Shown piece after piece: positions 52,437-60,337 of a stretch of DNA of 64,000 bases. Made by a program: the position numbers and the translations under genes. The stretch covers positions 1 to 64,000 of the forward strand of contig JARUPY010000371.1 of the NCBI GenBank assembly GCA_029817715.1. Reading direction: 5' to 3'. The notes beneath the pieces are model-generated. The model made no database searches. It was given only the letters and a program-made list of their open reading frames with translations, and was not told where the DNA came from. The DNA comes from Melastoma dodecandrum. Its lineage: Eukaryota; Streptophyta; Magnoliopsida; Myrtales; Melastomataceae. Position 1 is the stretch's first letter. Each line of letters begins with the position of its first letter.

Positions 52437-52685
52437 CTAGGGATGATCCCTAAGAGGAGCTTCGATTCCCATGCTCAGCACGTTGAGATAGCGTTCTGCT
52501 TCTTCCTTCGTGTCGAAGTAGTCACTGTCGCGTGAGCCGGGCTCCTGGTAGCCATCAGGGTTGTTATAGAGCGTGCCAATGTACCATCCGGCCGGTGACT
52601 TCAACACCTGCATGTCGGTGTAGTTGTCAGCGTCATCGATGTAGCTGGCGTTCTCGATCATCGGTGAGCGCATTCTACTGGTCAT
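52437..52685 (-). CDS. Small conserved phage-type protein, 82 aa
   Basis: Contains SPAGWYIGTLYNNPDGYQEP and GSRDSDYFDTKEEAERYL, a pattern common in small phage or bacterial proteins of unknown function. Start MTSRMRSPMIENASY at 52685. Confidence 0.66.
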   Translation of the reverse strand: MTSRMRSPMIENASYIDDADNYTDMQVLKSPAGWYIGTLYNNPDGYQEPGSRDSDYFDTKEEAERYLNVLSMGIEAPLRDHP

Positions 52686-52687
52686 GT

Positions 52688-52930
52688 TTATCTCCTACGA
52701 CCAGTTTTGAAGTACTCCTCCTGATCAAGCGCAAAGTCTTTGCGCCTTTTTAGCTCTTCTGCTTGACGCAAGGTCAAGTTGCTACCATATACGATGCAAT
52801 TTCCTCTCTTATCGCGACCGCGAACTTCGTAAACACCCTTATTCCAGAAGTCAGATACTTCTATGGTTCCCGCCTGCGGGACGCCGTAGTCGCTATAGTC
52901 AAGCGTATCTTTGCTGAATATTCGTGACAT
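52688..52930 (-). CDS. Unknown protein, 80 aa
   Basis: Starts MSRIFSKDTLDYSDYGVPQA. Beta-rich middle (VYEVRGRDKRGNCIVYGSN), basic C-terminal helix. Two bases upstream of 52437-52685. No family recognised. Confidence 0.64.
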   Translation of the reverse strand: MSRIFSKDTLDYSDYGVPQAGTIEVSDFWNKGVYEVRGRDKRGNCIVYGSNLTLRQAEELKRRKDFALDQEEYFKTGRRR

Positions 52931-53039
52931 TCAAGCCTCGATAAAGCTTTTTGTGTCGAGGGAGGCGGCGGCCCATGGTCCCGTAGCTGATGCCTATCGG
53001 GGTAGAGCCACCGCCCAATTTGCTGAGAGGCCCGAGCAT
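52899..53039 (-). CDS. Candidate small basic protein, 46 aa
   Basis: ATG 53039, MLGPLSKLGGGSTPIGISYG then GRRLPRHKKLYRGLNV. Follows the operator promoter at 53064-53092 and an AGGAGG (12 nt from the ATG). Overlaps the start of 52688-52930 by 32 bases in another frame. Weak support. Confidence 0.35.
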   Translation of the reverse strand: MLGPLSKLGGGSTPIGISYGTMGRRLPRHKKLYRGLNVTNIQQRYA

Positions 53040-53063
53040 CAGACAGGTACCCTCCTGATGCTC

Positions 53064-53092
53064 TTCATCGACGACTTCTCGTGGATGGTCAA
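53064..53092 (-). promoter_or_regulatory. Operator promoter
   Basis: Minus strand: TTGACC (53092-53087), spacer containing ACGAGAAGTCGT (53082-53071), GATGAA (53069-53064). Directly after the stop of the HTH gene. Confidence 0.55.
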
Positions 53093-53095
53093 GGC

Positions 53096-53851
53096 CTAGT
53101 CGTTGTTCAGCACCGCGAGCGCGTTCTCGATGCGCATGATGGCCGAGCGCGCATCCTGGACAGCATAGCCGAGCGCGTCCTGCGGCGTCGGGCCGTGTGC
53201 GATGAATTGGACCTTCGCGTTGTTCAGGAGCGCATTGACGTTGATCCAGGCGGAGTAGCGGACTGTCGTATCGTTGTGGCTCCGATGGATGTGCACCTCC
53301 GACTCGCCCTTCTCGACAGCAGCATGCCAGCCACTATTCTCCCAGACGCGCGGCTTCCATCCAGACCCGAGCGCCTCGACCATCGCTTTGCCATCGGCGA
53401 CGGCGCGATAGTAGTCGGCCGTCTTGCATTTGCAGCCGCAGGCCGGGGAGCAGTAAACGTCGCCGCCCTCGGACAAGCGCGGTTCCCAGTCACGAACGAC
53501 GTCTAGTGATCCAGACATTCTACTCTCCGATGAGTTGGAGAGATGATGATCTATTTCCGATCGTCGATCAAGCTCCTCAACCTTCCTGGCGTCCTTTCCA
53601 AGCCTCGCAAGTATCTCCTTTGCAAGACTTGGCCAGCTTAGGCGGTTCGCGAGACGCTCTCGGTCAACGTTCATCAGACCGGATATGCGATCGAGATGAT
53701 GCGGTTTCGGCTGACTGCCAGATAGCCAACGACTGATGCTTGATTGGCTGACTTCCAGCTCGTCAGCCAATGTTATTTGATTTGTGCGGCTGACATAGGA
53801 ATAGGCCGTAAACGGATCACGAATGTCTTCGAGGTTCTTCGGCACGCGCAT
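53096..53851 (-). CDS. Cro/CI-type HTH regulator, 251 aa
   Basis: Residues 20-65: NQITLADELEVSQSSISRWL followed by SGSQPKPHHLDRISGLM, a standard XRE helix-turn-helix. The C-terminal 130 residues contain CSPACGCKCKTADYYRAVAD (Cys cluster) and a DUF-type segment (VHIHRSHNDTTVRYSAWINV). Strong candidate for the repressor of the ACGAnnnnTCGT operators, one of which lies at its 3' end. Direct evidence is lacking. Confidence 0.75.
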   Translation of the reverse strand: MRVPKNLEDIRDPFTAYSYVSRTNQITLADELEVSQSSISRWLSGSQPKPHHLDRISGLMNVDRERLANRLSWPSLAKEILARLGKDARKVEELDRRSEIDHHLSNSSESRMSGSLDVVRDWEPRLSEGGDVYCSPACGCKCKTADYYRAVADGKAMVEALGSGWKPRVWENSGWHAAVEKGESEVHIHRSHNDTTVRYSAWINVNALLNNAKVQFIAHGPTPQDALGYAVQDARSAIMRIENALAVLNND

Positions 53852-53950
53852 GCAAGGACGTTCCCATGTGAGGGTTGAAACGATCCTTGCGGCGGGCAGG
53901 GTGCCCTGAAATGCGCATAAGCGGATAAAGTCGCTAACGCAACTACTCTC

Positions 53951-54268
53951 TTAGTCTCTGCCATCGTCTGGGAGAGCAGTCTCGTCACGAACGAAGAGGC
54001 TGCGCCATGCACTCTCGATCTGTATAGCCGTCTCGGTAGTGACACCAGCATAGCTTTTGCTTGGATAAGGCACCTGTTCATTGCCTTTCCAACTCCATTG
54101 GACGGTGCTCTCCGGGAAAGTCTTCGACCAGAGCCAACGCGAACTGGGATACTCGCTGGAATACGTCCAGCCGGACTGCCGCAGAAGATGCTCCATCAAC
54201 TCCTGCTGCTCGCGCACGAGCAAGGCATGCTTGCGGTAGAGCTTCAGGTATTCTTCACCACTGAGCAT
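53951..54268 (-). CDS. Unknown protein, 105 aa
   Basis: Starts MLSGEEYLKLYRKHALLVRE. Helical N-terminus, Trp-rich middle (WTYSSEYPSSRWLWSKTFPE). Start overlaps the stop of the next upstream gene region at 54268. No family recognised. Confidence 0.64.
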   Translation of the reverse strand: MLSGEEYLKLYRKHALLVREQQELMEHLLRQSGWTYSSEYPSSRWLWSKTFPESTVQWSWKGNEQVPYPSKSYAGVTTETAIQIESAWRSLFVRDETALPDDGRD

Positions 54269-54495
54269 CAGAAATCCCCTGGCGGCCGAACGATGCCCAC
54301 CATCGGCACGGTGAGGTCCGACTCGCCGACGTGCACCTCGTAGATGTCAACGACCTCTGCGTTCTTCGCGGCTCGCCCCGCCGCTATGCAGGCAGCGATC
54401 TGCGTGTCGATCCCGCAAGCGATCTCAGGGCCAGCAGCATCGCTCTCGTAGTAGACCTTGAGCTTGATCGTTTTCGACTTCATGCGAACGGCCAT
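54268..54495 (-). CDS. Unknown protein, 75 aa
   Basis: Starts MAVRMKSKTIKLKVYYESDA. Beta/alpha (KNAEVVDIYEVHVGESDLTV). Directly follows 54496-54669. No family recognised. Confidence 0.64.
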   Translation of the reverse strand: MAVRMKSKTIKLKVYYESDAAGPEIACGIDTQIAACIAAGRAAKNAEVVDIYEVHVGESDLTVPMVGIVRPPGDF

Positions 54496-54669
54496 CTAGT
54501 TCGGCACCTCAAATCCATGCACCACGGTGAAGGCAGAGATGACCTCGATCTCGCGGTCGTTCAACAGCTCGCCCTGCAAGCACTTGCGGGCGATGCCTTT
54601 GATCTCATCGTGCTTGACGCCTTGGAGCGCATCGAAGGCTGTCGCGGTAAGGTCTGCATCCTCGTTCAT
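54496..54669 (-). CDS. Unknown small protein, 57 aa
   Basis: ATG 54669 overlaps the fmt stop (ATGA). MNEDADLTATAFDALQGVKH, acidic and helical. Coupled to fmt. Confidence 0.62.
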   Translation of the reverse strand: MNEDADLTATAFDALQGVKHDEIKGIARKCLQGELLNDREIEVISAFTVVHGFEVPN

Positions 54670-55628
54670 TCCGGCGTCCAAAATCTCTGCCCCTTCACGA
54701 TCGGCGTGCCACGCAGGAAGTCGGGCGCGTGCATGACGACTTTGCCCGATCTCTGCACCTCCAGAAGCCTCACAGCGCCGCTCTGGCAGGCGATCGTGAG
54801 CTTATCGTCCAGAACTAGCCCCGGCTCACCATCGCCGTCTGCGAGCGTCGTACGCAGGATTTTGAGCCGCTCCCGGCCAGACCTGAGATCGACGTCGGCG
54901 TAGGCCCCTGGGAACGGTGAGAGGCCATGTATGAGGTTCCGAACCTTCTCCGCTGGTTGATTGAAGTCGATCTTCCCTTCGGCCTTGTCGATCTTCTTGG
55001 CGTAGAGGCAATCGGTGATAAGACGATCACCTTGCGGCTGATGGTGCACCTCGAAGTTCTCATCGTCGATGCATGCGAGCGTTTCGGCCATCATCCTTGC
55101 GCCCATAAGCGCAAGAGCATCGTGCATTTCACCGGCTGTCGCGTCTTCCGGGATCGCGAAGTCTTCTGACGCCGCGATCGGTCCGGTGTCGAGCCCCTTG
55201 TCCATCTTCATGATGGAGACGCCGGTCGTTCGGTCTCCTTCGATGATCGGGCGCTGGATCGGCGCCGCGCCCCGCCATCGCGGCAGCAAGGAGGGATGGA
55301 CGTTGTAGAAGCCATCCGGTGCGAGTTCGAGGAGCGATGGTGGAATGAGAAGTCCGTAGGCAACCACGACCGCGAGGCGAACGCGAAGCATAGTGAATTC
55401 GTAGCCGACGCCGTCAAAGTCGTATCCCGGCCGAAGACTCTTCGGTGTGCGCACGGGGATGCCAAGGCTATCGGCAACCGCGTGCACGGGGGTCGGCATA
55501 AGACCCATGCCTCGGCGACCCGGCTTCGGTTCACGGGTGTAGACGGCCGCGATGTCGTAGCCCTTGGTGTGCAGGAGCTTCAGGGTCGGGACCGCAAACT
55601 CGGGCGATCCGAAGAAGGCTATCCTCAC
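54666..55628 (-). CDS. fmt: Methionyl-tRNA formyltransferase
   Basis: 320 aa, complete. Formylates Met-tRNA(fMet) with 10-formyl-THF, making the bacterial initiator. N-terminal Rossmann start RIAFFGSPEFAVPTLKLL, catalytic region FYNVHPSLLPRWRGAAPIQ with N109 and H111, then SIMKMDKGLDTGPI with D147. C-terminal OB-like tRNA-binding domain (LIHGLSPFPGAY, VRLLEV). Start GTG 55628 overlaps the upstream stop (GTGA), so it is coupled to the Tat gene 55625-56074. Rare in phages. May support initiation on the leaderless late mRNAs. Confidence 0.94.
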   Translation of the reverse strand: MRIAFFGSPEFAVPTLKLLHTKGYDIAAVYTREPKPGRRGMGLMPTPVHAVADSLGIPVRTPKSLRPGYDFDGVGYEFTMLRVRLAVVVAYGLLIPPSLLELAPDGFYNVHPSLLPRWRGAAPIQRPIIEGDRTTGVSIMKMDKGLDTGPIAASEDFAIPEDATAGEMHDALALMGARMMAETLACIDDENFEVHHQPQGDRLITDCLYAKKIDKAEGKIDFNQPAEKVRNLIHGLSPFPGAYADVDLRSGRERLKILRTTLADGDGEPGLVLDDKLTIACQSGAVRLLEVQRSGKVVMHAPDFLRGTPIVKGQRFWTPE

Positions 55629-56074
55629 ATCGTGATCCGAACGAGCGCGCCCTGTTTGCCGCCGAAGCATTCGGAAGCGCCGGACTTTCCGAAGTTGCCG
55701 ACGAGACCGTGCCCGACATCATCCTCGGTGGCGTTGGTCGCGGCGACAAACACACGATCGTCGTGATGCACTGCTGACCAGCCATGGTCGCCGACGACGA
55801 TCATCAGCCGGTCTCCAGGCTCTACCTGCCTATGAGCGAAGGCATGGCCGCCTCGGTTGATCACGGTGCCTTGGCAGTCCCTTATCGCATCCCGCCCGTG
55901 GCAGTCGACGAGCAGCCAGTGGATGCCCTTCGGCACAGTCCATTGCCGCGTGGACGTGAAGATGACGACCTGTTTGCTGGAAGGCGAGCCATTCGCCAGT
56001 GCGGGGATCATCAGGCCGCCAGCAGCCGCCCCCACTCCAATGATAGCCTTGCGTCGGGTAAGGCCGCCCATCAT
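55625..56074 (-). CDS. Tat-signal exported protein, 149 aa
   Basis: MMGGLTRRKAIIGVGAAAGG then LMIPALANGS: Tat motif, Gly/Ala core, AxA-like cleavage near ALANG. Mature part is beta-rich (QVVIFTSTRQWTVPKGIHWL, GDRLMIVVGDHGWSAVHHDD, GKQGALVRITM), perhaps a glycine-rich phage adhesin-like fold. ATGA-coupled to 56071-56796 and to fmt. Confidence 0.76.
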   Translation of the reverse strand: MMGGLTRRKAIIGVGAAAGGLMIPALANGSPSSKQVVIFTSTRQWTVPKGIHWLLVDCHGRDAIRDCQGTVINRGGHAFAHRQVEPGDRLMIVVGDHGWSAVHHDDRVFVAATNATEDDVGHGLVGNFGKSGASECFGGKQGALVRITM

Positions 56075-56796
56075 GCGAACCCCAACGTCGCGGGTGCCTC
56101 AATCATCAAACCATAATCCTTCCAGGTCGGTTGGAGAACGAGAGAACGCCCATCCTTGGGATGATCGTGGAGGAAGGCGACCCCGTCGTGAGCACTCCCG
56201 ACGTAGCTTACGAACATGCGGTCTCGGATCGGCGTGGCGTCCTCCGTTCCGTAGAAGGTCGCCATATACCCGAGCGTTGCCGAGTTATTGTTGATGCTGG
56301 TTATGATCTCACCGGTCTTGACCTTGCCGTAGTGAGCCCAACGACCGATGAGAGGCCTCTCTGCAAGAGGCGTGAGACCAAGCTTGCGAAGGGTCCTACC
56401 TTCCGCGAACACGACATTACCCATTCCGCGTCCCGTTCGTCGACCGATGAGGCTCATGGCGCGGATCACGGCAGTGAAATCTGATGGATAGACCGTGCCT
56501 GCGCGCTCCAAGACAATCGGATTGTCGAAGCCGATGAACACGATGTTCTCTGCATGCGTGGCTGATTCTACAGGCGTGCTAGGTTCACCTTCGAGCCGCT
56601 TGAGGTGTAGGGCGCCTTTGAGCTGCTTGACGTGTAGGGGGATTCCGCCTTCACGAAGGGAGGGCGACAATCGCCAATCGGATTGACGGACGAGAGGCGA
56701 TTCCCATTTCGCAGTCGCGGACCGGAGTGGGATGAGCGAGGTACCTACAAGGGCGCTCGCGCCGACGAGAACCTGTCGACGATCTACGTGCAACAT
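56071..56796 (-). CDS. Tat-signal exported protein, 241 aa
   Basis: MLHVDRRQVLVGASALVGTS then LIPLRSATAK: Tat leader. Mature part ends YGLMIEAPATLGFA and contains LIGRWAHYGKVKTGEIITSI and ATFYGTEDATPIRDRMFVSY. Longest of the Tat set. RBS GGAGG. Promoter at 56824-56852. Function unknown. Confidence 0.75.
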   Translation of the reverse strand: MLHVDRRQVLVGASALVGTSLIPLRSATAKWESPLVRQSDWRLSPSLREGGIPLHVKQLKGALHLKRLEGEPSTPVESATHAENIVFIGFDNPIVLERAGTVYPSDFTAVIRAMSLIGRRTGRGMGNVVFAEGRTLRKLGLTPLAERPLIGRWAHYGKVKTGEIITSINNNSATLGYMATFYGTEDATPIRDRMFVSYVGSAHDGVAFLHDHPKDGRSLVLQPTWKDYGLMIEAPATLGFA

Positions 56797-56823
56797 CGCT
56801 ACCTCCGAAAATCGGTGCAGCGT

Positions 56824-56852
56824 TACCTATTCGACGGGTATTCGTCGGTCAA
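56824..56852 (-). promoter_or_regulatory. Operator promoter
   Basis: Minus strand: TTGACC (56852-56847), 17-nt spacer that is the operator GACGAATACCCGTC (56846-56833), TAGGTA (56829-56824). Drives the 56796-54268 operon containing two Tat genes and fmt. Confidence 0.62.
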
Positions 56853-56854
56853 GC

Positions 56855-57514
56855 TCAGACGGAGAACCATACCTCGGTCCTGGTGATGTTCTGCTCGACC
56901 CATTCGGCGCTCTGAACATGAACCGCTGTAAGGCGCGATCTTAGGTATTTCGTAGCGGCAGAGTCCGGATTGTACTCGCTCGGCCTTGTCGCATCCCAAG
57001 CAGCCAGCATTGCCGCTCTGCTCTTGTAGGCTGGTTTGTTTTCAAACACAAAGCAAACATCGACATCACCGAAGTCCTCGCGATCCTCGATGCAGCTTCC
57101 GAAAGCGACAATTGCCTTCACCATGATCGGGAAGCGCTTATCCGCATTGAGCTTCTTGGCGCGATCGATGAGCGCCGCCTTTGTCTTGTCGACGACGGCT
57201 TTGGATATGCGATTGGGCTTCTTGAAGGATAGGCGAAAGCCCGCTTCCGTGAAAGCGAACTCTCCATCGTCGGTATCGGGACGGTCGATGATGATCCCGT
57301 CTTTTCTCAGCCTCGCGGTCAGCATTGCCGCGTCTTCTTCGTCAAGGCTCTTCTTAAACGCTTTTCGGTAAGCGCTGTAGATGTCGCGTCTATCAAACGC
57401 TGCCGGATAGTGCGAGAAAGTGCGGAGCCACCCTAGATACAACAAGAAGTCGGCAGTCGTCATGCCATAAGGCGACGTATCGACGTTCTCGTTGACAATC
57501 TCACTGACGAGCAT
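56855..57514 (-). CDS. Nucleotidyltransferase-fold protein, 219 aa
   Basis: Leader MLVSEIVNENVDTS resembles the capsid-targeting-like starts. An N-terminal helical, winged-helix-like domain (residues 20-110) precedes a nucleotidyltransferase core KAIVAFGSCIEDREDFGDVD VCFVF (GS then DVD, about residues 134-157). Similar in layout to HTH-NTase fusions. Substrate unknown. Confidence 0.7.
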   Translation of the reverse strand: MLVSEIVNENVDTSPYGMTTADFLLYLGWLRTFSHYPAAFDRRDIYSAYRKAFKKSLDEEDAAMLTARLRKDGIIIDRPDTDDGEFAFTEAGFRLSFKKPNRISKAVVDKTKAALIDRAKKLNADKRFPIMVKAIVAFGSCIEDREDFGDVDVCFVFENKPAYKSRAAMLAAWDATRPSEYNPDSAATKYLRSRLTAVHVQSAEWVEQNITRTEVWFSV

Positions 57515-57532
57515 GCGTCTATGCTTTCGCGG

Positions 57533-58099
57533 TTAGCTTGCGGCGCCCTGGAAGATAGTCGAGGGCCACTCGGTGGCTGCATCGAGAGCCGATGTCGTCA
57601 CATAGGTACCCGCTGTGATCTTGGCGTCGATCGCGCGTTCTGCCGAGAAGCACTGCTGATAGAACATGCCGACCGCCAAGCCAACCGCGAGCATCTGCGC
57701 GCGCGAGAGGTCGACCCAACCGGTGCGCGACTTGAACTCGATATCGGTCAGCGCCGGATTTGCATTGAGCAGCGCCACGGCGCCATTGATGAGTGCAATT
57801 GAATTGGCATCGGTCGCAACCGAAGTCGCGCCGACCATGATCCCGCCTGTCTGAAGCGTCCAGCGGAGGTTGGCCGCATAGGTGGCCAACATGAGCTGGT
57901 TGCGGGCAGTCGGCGTCTGCGCGACGGCAGCGTCAAGCGCTGCCTGATTCGATGAATCAGTTTGGATGACGCCTGTCGTATTATCCGTCGCGTTTGCAAT
58001 GAACATGGTCGTCGAGAAACCGCCTCTAATCGAGGCAGGTAGAGCTGCCATGATGCTCGGAACGTCAGACGTATTAACTTTTACACTATAAATGGCCAT
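57533..58099 (-). CDS. Tail-fibre-associated protein (DUF4376-like C-terminus), 188 aa
   Basis: Starts [20 protein letters not shown]. Ala/Thr-rich body and a C-terminus AERAIDAKITAGTYVTTSAL then DAATEWP, which resembles the DUF4376 domain of tail-fibre assembly proteins. Start overlaps the stop of the collagen-like fibre gene (TAATG). Likely a fibre or fibre-assembly component. Confidence 0.7.
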   Translation of the reverse strand: MAIYSVKVNTSDVPSIMAALPASIRGGFSTTMFIANATDNTTGVIQTDSSNQAALDAAVAQTPTARNQLMLATYAANLRWTLQTGGIMVGATSVATDANSIALINGAVALLNANPALTDIEFKSRTGWVDLSRAQMLAVGLAVGMFYQQCFSAERAIDAKITAGTYVTTSALDAATEWPSTIFQGAAS

Positions 58100-59586
58100 T
58101 AAGCATGTCCTCTAAGGCGAACAATATTGATCTGCTGAGCCAGATTTCGCCCGGCTCCTGCTTCGAAGTAAGTGTACACTTGGATCGTGGTGCCGACACC
58201 GATGTAATAGCCGCCTGTGCAGCTCAGCGCGGACACGGTATTGTAGCCACCCTGGCCCATACCGGCGTGGATAGCCGAAAAGCCTCCGTTGATAACAATG
58301 CAGAGGTTCGCGTCATACACCTGAGCATTGTAGGCAATGGACGCTGAAATCAGGTACCAGCCGTCTTCTCCGACACCGACAGTAAACGTCTGGCCATCCC
58401 AGGTGCTTGTACTAAAAGAGTTCGCGCCACCACCGAATCCATACGCGATCAGAGGCGAATAATTGGGGTATGTCGCAGCCACTTCGCAGAAGAGGACCTG
58501 ATAAGCGCCACCCATCGGGCCGGTCGGGCCAATAGCTCCTGCCGGGCCGGTCGGGCCAATGCCGCCGCTCGTGCCGTTCGATCCTGCGACGCCAGCCGGG
58601 CCGGTCGGACCGGTCGGGCCCACGACGGTTGATGCTGCGCCGGTCGGGCCGACGATGCCCTGGATACCCTGGGGGCCGGTCGGGCCGACGTAGCCGTTGG
58701 CCTGAGCGTCCTCAACACGGAACTGAACGCCGTCGTAGATGAAGTGATAGAAGTATCCAGCAAGAAGATCGCTCGGGCGAAGGGCTGAACCATCGCGGCG
58801 CACGACGTTCGTGTTGCCGAGCTTGTTGATGTTGGCGACAACAGGCCCAGTGTTCGTGTTCGCGACCTTTGTCTCGATCGCGAGATATTCGCCGTAGCCT
58901 GCCGAAAGGTCGGCCGGGACCTGGACGGTAACGAGATTCGGGGTGGTCGACGTGTCGTCGCCGCCGAGCAGATAGGGAACCTGCTTGAGCGACTGCGCCC
59001 ACTGATCCGAACCGGCGTAGATGTACTTCGCGGGGTCGTAGGCGAGGGTGATGCCCGCGAAGAGACCATTCGGGAAGCGGACGCGAAAGTCGAACGAACG
59101 ACCCTCGATCGTGATGGAGACGGGCAGCGAGCCCTGAGCGATCGTCTCGGTCGATGCGACGGCAATGATCTTGCCCTCGCCGGTCATCACCGTGATCGTT
59201 GTCGTGTTGCCGTTGAAGGTGAGCGGGAATCCGGTCGAGCCGCCGATGCGGTTCGTGCTGCTGGCGTTGCCCGCGAGCGTGCTGCCCGGCAGCGTGTCGA
59301 TGGTGGAGCCAAAGCCATCAGCGCCGACGAGGGTCCAGGCGCCGTTCGCCAGGACGCGGAGAAGGTTGACGTTGGTGTCGAACCAGAGCTGGCCCTGAAG
59401 GGCGCGTGCCGGAGCCTGCGTGTACGCAAAGTTCTCGGTGAGGTAGACGAAGTTCTCGGCGATCGCGAGGCCGTAAGTCGGAACACCGCGAGCCGGAAGC
59501 GTCAGCGACGTCGCCGAAATGTCAGAGGTAAGATCATTGATCGTTACGAGAAAAGTCCCGTCAGACTTTTTAATTTGATAGGGCAT
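58099..59586 (-). CDS. Collagen-like tail fibre protein, 495 aa
   Basis: N-terminal 290 residues bind or attach ([36 protein letters not shown], a pattern of phage fibre proteins), then about 55 residues of Gly-X-Y repeats ([16 protein letters not shown]), then a 130-residue beta domain ([40 protein letters not shown]) like C1q/TNF heads. Forms trimeric fibres for host binding. RBS AAGGAG, late promoter at 59623-59618. Confidence 0.85.
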   Translation of the reverse strand: MPYQIKKSDGTFLVTINDLTSDISATSLTLPARGVPTYGLAIAENFVYLTENFAYTQAPARALQGQLWFDTNVNLLRVLANGAWTLVGADGFGSTIDTLPGSTLAGNASSTNRIGGSTGFPLTFNGNTTTITVMTGEGKIIAVASTETIAQGSLPVSITIEGRSFDFRVRFPNGLFAGITLAYDPAKYIYAGSDQWAQSLKQVPYLLGGDDTSTTPNLVTVQVPADLSAGYGEYLAIETKVANTNTGPVVANINKLGNTNVVRRDGSALRPSDLLAGYFYHFIYDGVQFRVEDAQANGYVGPTGPQGIQGIVGPTGAASTVVGPTGPTGPAGVAGSNGTSGGIGPTGPAGAIGPTGPMGGAYQVLFCEVAATYPNYSPLIAYGFGGGANSFSTSTWDGQTFTVGVGEDGWYLISASIAYNAQVYDANLCIVINGGFSAIHAGMGQGGYNTVSALSCTGGYYIGVGTTIQVYTYFEAGAGRNLAQQINIVRLRGHA

Positions 59587-59617
59587 TCGTCTCCTTGGAC
59601 CCGCGCAATTCCTGAAT

Positions 59618-59623
59618 TATTTA
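59618..59623 (-). promoter_or_regulatory. Late promoter TAAATA for tail fibre
   Basis: Minus-strand TAAATA 32 nt before ATG 59586. The leader carries CCAAGGAGACG. Confidence 0.68.
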
Positions 59624-59746
59624 TCGATCGATAATGGCCGTACTTATCGCCATGCACAGAAGTATTTAGCAGGCCGCAGCAATGGAAATGGATTTATACT
59701 TTAGCGGCACCTATAATCTGCGCATTGCTCGAACCAAAGGTATTTC

Positions 59747-60337
59747 ATGACCGATAATACAAGCGACCCGGCGACGATCGACTCAACGTCTATCGGTGCT
59801 GCCGCGACTGATGAAGCAGCTCATCCCACGACCTTCACTACTGGGCCGTCGACTGGGACCTTCACGACTGGATCGTCAGGAGCCCAGTCGACGGGGACCT
59901 TCACGACTATCAGCTCTGATCACACGATCAGCGGCATGTTCCCGTCCATTGCCAGCTTGTCTGGCCCGACCGGTCCCACCGGCCCGATGGGCCCGGCTGG
60001 CATCCCCGGAGCGCCCGGCGCCGACCTCGCCGTCATTGAGGCTCTCGAAGCCCGTATCACGGCTCTTGAGACGTATGCCTCGTCCCTGTCGACGTGGGTC
60101 GAGAAGCGCTTCATGGCGGTTCAGGCCGACATCGTCGGCGTCGAAGCCGATGTTCATCAGGTCGCCATCAAGGTCGGCACCCAGATCGCTTCCTTCCGCG
60201 ACGTGATCGTGAAGGGTCTCTCCGACGTCGAGAGCAAGATCGCAACGACCGCCAAGACCGTGAAGGATGATGTCGGGACGCTCGTCACCAAGGGTGAGGC
60301 AGAGGTCAAGACGACGTGGCAGAAGCTGTTCGGCTGA
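59747..60337 (+). CDS. Collagen-like/coiled-coil structural protein, 196 aa
   Basis: Three copies of a TFTTGxSxGTFTT-type repeat (residues 27-55), a short collagen run [19 protein letters not shown] (about 73-91), then a long helix (VIEALEARITALETYASSL onwards) ending in TWQKLFG. A plausible trimeric fibre or whisker protein divergent from the main fibre gene. Confidence 0.75.
   Translation: MTDNTSDPATIDSTSIGAAATDEAAHPTTFTTGPSTGTFTTGSSGAQSTGTFTTISSDHTISGMFPSIASLSGPTGPTGPMGPAGIPGAPGADLAVIEALEARITALETYASSLSTWVEKRFMAVQADIVGVEADVHQVAIKVGTQIASFRDVIVKGLSDVESKIATTAKTVKDDVGTLVTKGEAEVKTTWQKLFG

Noticed and set aside
25237..56846. Palindromes read as transposon ends or LexA boxes
   Set aside because: They recur at fixed positions relative to TTGAC hexamers, carry no flanking duplications, and do not match the alphaproteobacterial SOS box GTTC-N7-GTTC.
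58500..58690. GGGCCGGTCGG repeats as a possible CRISPR or minisatellite
   Set aside because: They encode the Gly-Pro-Thr collagen repeats of the tail fibre and have no spacer structure.
59661..59705. Minus-strand TAAATA at about 59665-59670 with a short ATG frame
   Set aside because: It would encode only 10 residues and has no terminator or conservation sign.
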